Part shown: one piece after another, positions 61,574 to 64,000 of the stretch
Position numbering within the stretch: the first letter of the stretch is position 1
Layout of the letters: each line of letters begins with the position of its first letter
From: Gracilaria domingensis
Taxonomy: Eukaryota > Rhodophyta > Florideophyceae > Gracilariales > Gracilariaceae
DNA length: 64,000 nt
NCBI GenBank assembly: GCA_022539475.1
Contig: VCMS01000048.1
Coordinates: forward strand, 215,780-279,779
Direction: 5' to 3'
Translations under genes and position numbers: made by a program
The notes under the pieces: generated by a model
What the model saw: only the letters and a program-made list of their open reading frames with translations
Databases searched by the model: none
Told to the model about the DNA's origin: nothing

Positions 61574-62530
61574 TGTAGAGCAAAACGCCCTTTTGTGGGG
61601 ATGCACCGAGGTGCTTTCATAGTTTGTTGATCCGTCATCGGCTTCGACACCTCAGGTTATGAGAGGCTACTGGGGTAGTGCCCCTATTTTGGGTTATGCC
61701 TAGGAAGGGTAGTATTTCTGCACACGTGTGCCAAGTTGGCCCGATAGCGGGTGCGCCGTGGCAAGCCTGCCACGGTTGCACACCTGTAGTGTATTGGCCG
61801 GCAGCGCCGGATAGTTAGATATTTTAATTGATATTTTCAAGTGCCGTATATAAGTGGCGGCACTTGCCGCACTGTACGGGAAGTAAACCTCAACGAGGCC
61901 TTTGGCTCTGATCTTCTTGCCGCTTGCGCACGGTCACCAGCCCATCCTGGGGAATACCGCCGCAATTCCGGGCTGATCAACCAACCTCCGTCCCTGAGGA
62001 GTACTAATCCGTCGTCACGGCACTTTTCTTATCTGTTTTATTGTTGTCATTTCCGTCTTACGGCTTTCGCTACTCTGCCCTACATTGTAGGTTTGTTTTA
62101 TTTGTCTCGGGAGTTTTCCCGCTTATCGCGAGTCAGTGCTCCGCAGTGCGGCTCGTTTGTTGATCTTTTGTCGTCCCATACCGTTGGGCTGGATACCCCC
62201 ACTCGCTGTGGCTCGCCGGAACCATCCGGATACCTACGCCGATTCTACCCCTTCTACCTCCGACTGCACGCCCAGATCGGGGCCACCCGGATTTACACCC
62301 GGCTCGTGTTGGCCCTATCGGAGGGTTCTGCCGCTCGACTGCCCTTCACAGGGAGCAGGGCCTGAACACCCTGAGGTGCTCGTCCGCGACGCGGCTTGTT
62401 GTTTTCCCGTCGAGGGTTTTGCACCACAAACTGGTCTCCCGACCTAGAATCGGCTTAATTGGCCAACGTTCGTTGGAGTTGGTTCGTTTGTTTGGAGCCC
62501 AGATAGCTGGGAATATCCGTTCTTACGGTT
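61574..62530 (+). mobile_element. fragment of a third gypsy copy: LTR plus primer-binding site
   Basis: 61574-62428 is a full LTR (TGTAGAGC...CACCACA) in the orientation opposite to Gypsy-2, diverged from it by scattered substitutions and indels. It is followed by the same primer-binding site (62432-62449) and about 80 bp of the 5' leader, then homology stops at 62530. No second LTR and no target duplication were found, so it is a truncated insertion or a rearrangement breakpoint. Confidence 0.88.
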
Positions 62531-63279
62531 TAATATCGGAGCGCAATCCAACTCCATTTTCTTTACTTAATGGCAAATCCGAGTGAAGCTTATTAAAACC
62601 GTTCCACCTCATTATGAAGGCCAAAAATGGCTACCATTTCATCCTGTATTCAAGCTTCCCGTAACTCGTACTTTACAAACTACTTTTTCGAAACTCAGAG
62701 TTCGAAAATACAGTTTTCATTCATTGCACACTTTCTACTCTATCCACCTACTTTCATAAAACATCTACACTTTGTGCTTTGTCGTCTCTACAGCACCTAA
62801 TCAGATTATTTCAGTACAATCACTATTCAACGATTCGCTCACTTTCACCAAAGTGAACCATGTTCCTTTCTTGCGCTTCCCACACGGTTTGTTACTTACG
62901 TACACTCTTACCCCAGCAGTGGCTCAGCCCCATCTTTCCTTTTTATCGCTCACACAAAACAATTCGAACACTTTGCAATGAAATCCCAGTCCGACGCCTC
63001 GAACTCCGCCTCCGAGTCCCAGATACTCTGAACGGTTCCTCAGGCCTTCATCTCCCGCCCGAAGACTCGGAGCCGTTATTGTGGAAGGGGGTCGTATAGG
63101 TACCATGTGGCGAACGAAGAAGATACGGTTCATGATTCGCACACGAATTCGGCAGCATGGCTGTACCTCTCATCTTTCTGATGTACCAGTTCTCATAGTT
63201 TGTGAAGAACTGAACACTCTCGAAGACCGTAATCAGGCTTGCCCTATATTCGCTCAGAGAGATATCTCGTTTTCTTCAG
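62531..63279. other. no supported gene
   Basis: Searched for the missing N-terminal part of the epimerase on the minus strand and did not find it. Short plus-strand frames near 62860-63240 could be upstream exons of the next gene, but no joins are provable. Confidence 0.4.
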
Positions 63280-63615
63280 ATGGAGGACATGCATTACCAT
63301 TGCTTTCCGAAGCTCGTTGTGCGACAAATGTTCAAAAGTTGTTCCTATACGCTTGTTCCCCTCAAGGAAACGCAAGCTCCGCAGGATGGTGTCACTCCGT
63401 TCAAAGTCCGGAAGGTTCTCACATGTTCCGCAACAGGAAAGTGGGCCTCCAACGTTGCAGACAGTTTAGCGTCTATGGGTCTCACTCTGCGGGGAATGGG
63501 GTTGTCGACGAAAGACACATTTCTCCGTGAAGCTATTATGAGAAGCTCGTTGTCGGCTATCAGCGTTCAAACATCGTCGGGCCTCAAGAAGGTCATCACT
63601 TCCTATTGGACGTAG
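63280..63615 (+). CDS. hypothetical protein, possibly Alba-like C-terminal part
   Basis: 111-codon frame ending at 63615. Residues from about 45 on look ordered: VRKVLTCSATGKWASNVAD, LTLRGMGLSTKDTFLREAIM, LSAISVQTSS. The succession strand-helix-(L-R-G-x-G)-helix-strand resembles Alba/RPP20-type nucleic-acid-binding folds, but this rests on a weak pattern. A pyrimidine-rich sequence ending TTCTTCAG lies directly before the ATG and could be a splice acceptor, so the start may be an internal Met. The neighbouring frame 63081-63530 is also open; a frameshift or splice between them is possible. Confidence 0.35.
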   Translation: MEDMHYHCFPKLVVRQMFKSCSYTLVPLKETQAPQDGVTPFKVRKVLTCSATGKWASNVADSLASMGLTLRGMGLSTKDTFLREAIMRSSLSAISVQTSSGLKKVITSYWT

Positions 63616-64000
63616 TCGCACGGAGTGCAGTACGGTCTGTGCTCAGCAAATAATGAAAAGAGCCTGTTGAAATAGTTTTCGTTTAAGACAGGTACTACTT
63701 TCAACCTGGAAGAGACCGTTGGCGCGACTTCTTTGCAATAGGGAAAAACTCTCATTGCAGGTTCCCTACTTCTTTTCCTTCTCGACTTTCAGTTATAGGA
63801 ACGCGTACTTCTCACGACTTTTCCGCAAGAAAGAAACATTGTAGGCATGTGACCCCGTCCCTTTTCATACAAACTCGTCAACGTTGTTAAGGAAAAGTTA
63901 TCCCCCTCCCCATCCCCCGCTTTGAGCGTTATGAACACATGACTTTTCCGGCTGTTGTAAACCTTTATAGGTAGTTAAACATAAAAGTTACTTTATGGAA
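63616..64000. other. window end, no gene seen
   Basis: Moderately AT-rich 3' flank with no coding frame of note. Confidence 0.5.

Noticed and set aside
1..64000. CRISPR arrays, rRNA or prokaryotic operons
   Set aside because: None seen. Tandem repeats present have no spacer structure, and the genes are eukaryotic.

Overview
This is nuclear DNA of a eukaryote. The evidence is a GT-AG spliced gene with 70- and 108-nt introns, TATA boxes upstream of most genes, a cyclin H (TFIIH) gene, a P-class PPR protein, a cytochrome b5-fused front-end desaturase, a plant-type N-anchored MOSC protein, and LTR, DIRS-type and Tc1 elements. Compact genes, very few introns and a PUFA-type desaturase suggest an alga, perhaps a red alga. 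That placement is inference.

Bases 1-22,300 are gene-dense. From 1 to about 9,950 the DNA is extremely GC-rich, with homopolymer and triplet runs. It carries the 3' end of a possible spliced gene, a bZIP factor (+), a small Ala/His-rich protein (-), the desaturase (-), a secreted glycoprotein (-), a PPR protein (+) and a divergent coproporphyrinogen-oxidase-like protein (+). Composition falls sharply at about 10 kb, inside a large kelch/coiled-coil gene (-), and stays moderate after that. Next come cyclin H (+, divergent from kelch), a secreted Cys-rich protein (+), a three-exon 1,158-aa protein of uncertain function (+) and an mARC-like MOSC protein (+). Several intergenic spaces hold strong TATA boxes, and one (20.8-21.0 kb) holds a cluster of hairpins.

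Bases 22,300-62,500 are a nest of mobile elements. A decayed DIRS-type element (tyrosine recombinase, RT and RNase H; 180-bp direct repeats at 23,374 and 38,104) is split inside its recombinase gene by an intact, recent Ty3/gypsy chromovirus-like element, Gypsy-1 (27,022-37,495, TSD CGTGC, 555-bp LTRs with two noted substitutions). After this come a Tc1-type transposase relic and a second, frameshifted gypsy element, Gypsy-2 (41,705-53,333, TSD CTCAA), which sits inside a 135-bp tandem repeat. A fragment of a third copy (61,574-62,530, opposite orientation) truncates a ribulose-phosphate 3-epimerase gene. Between these lie a 277-bp duplicated segment and weakly supported gene remnants.

The most unusual feature is in the gypsy elements. 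Gypsy-1 has a 580-codon open reading frame on the strand opposite gag-pol, between pol and the 3' LTR, with its own AATAAA. A broken relative lies at the same place in Gypsy-2. Both elements also carry internal copies of their polypurine-tract motif at matching pol-gene boundaries. In Gypsy-1 one of these coincides with the likely pro-pol -1 frameshift site.

The two Gypsy-2 LTRs differ only by single-base indels, almost all in homopolymers. Some frameshifts in this region may therefore be sequencing errors rather than decay.
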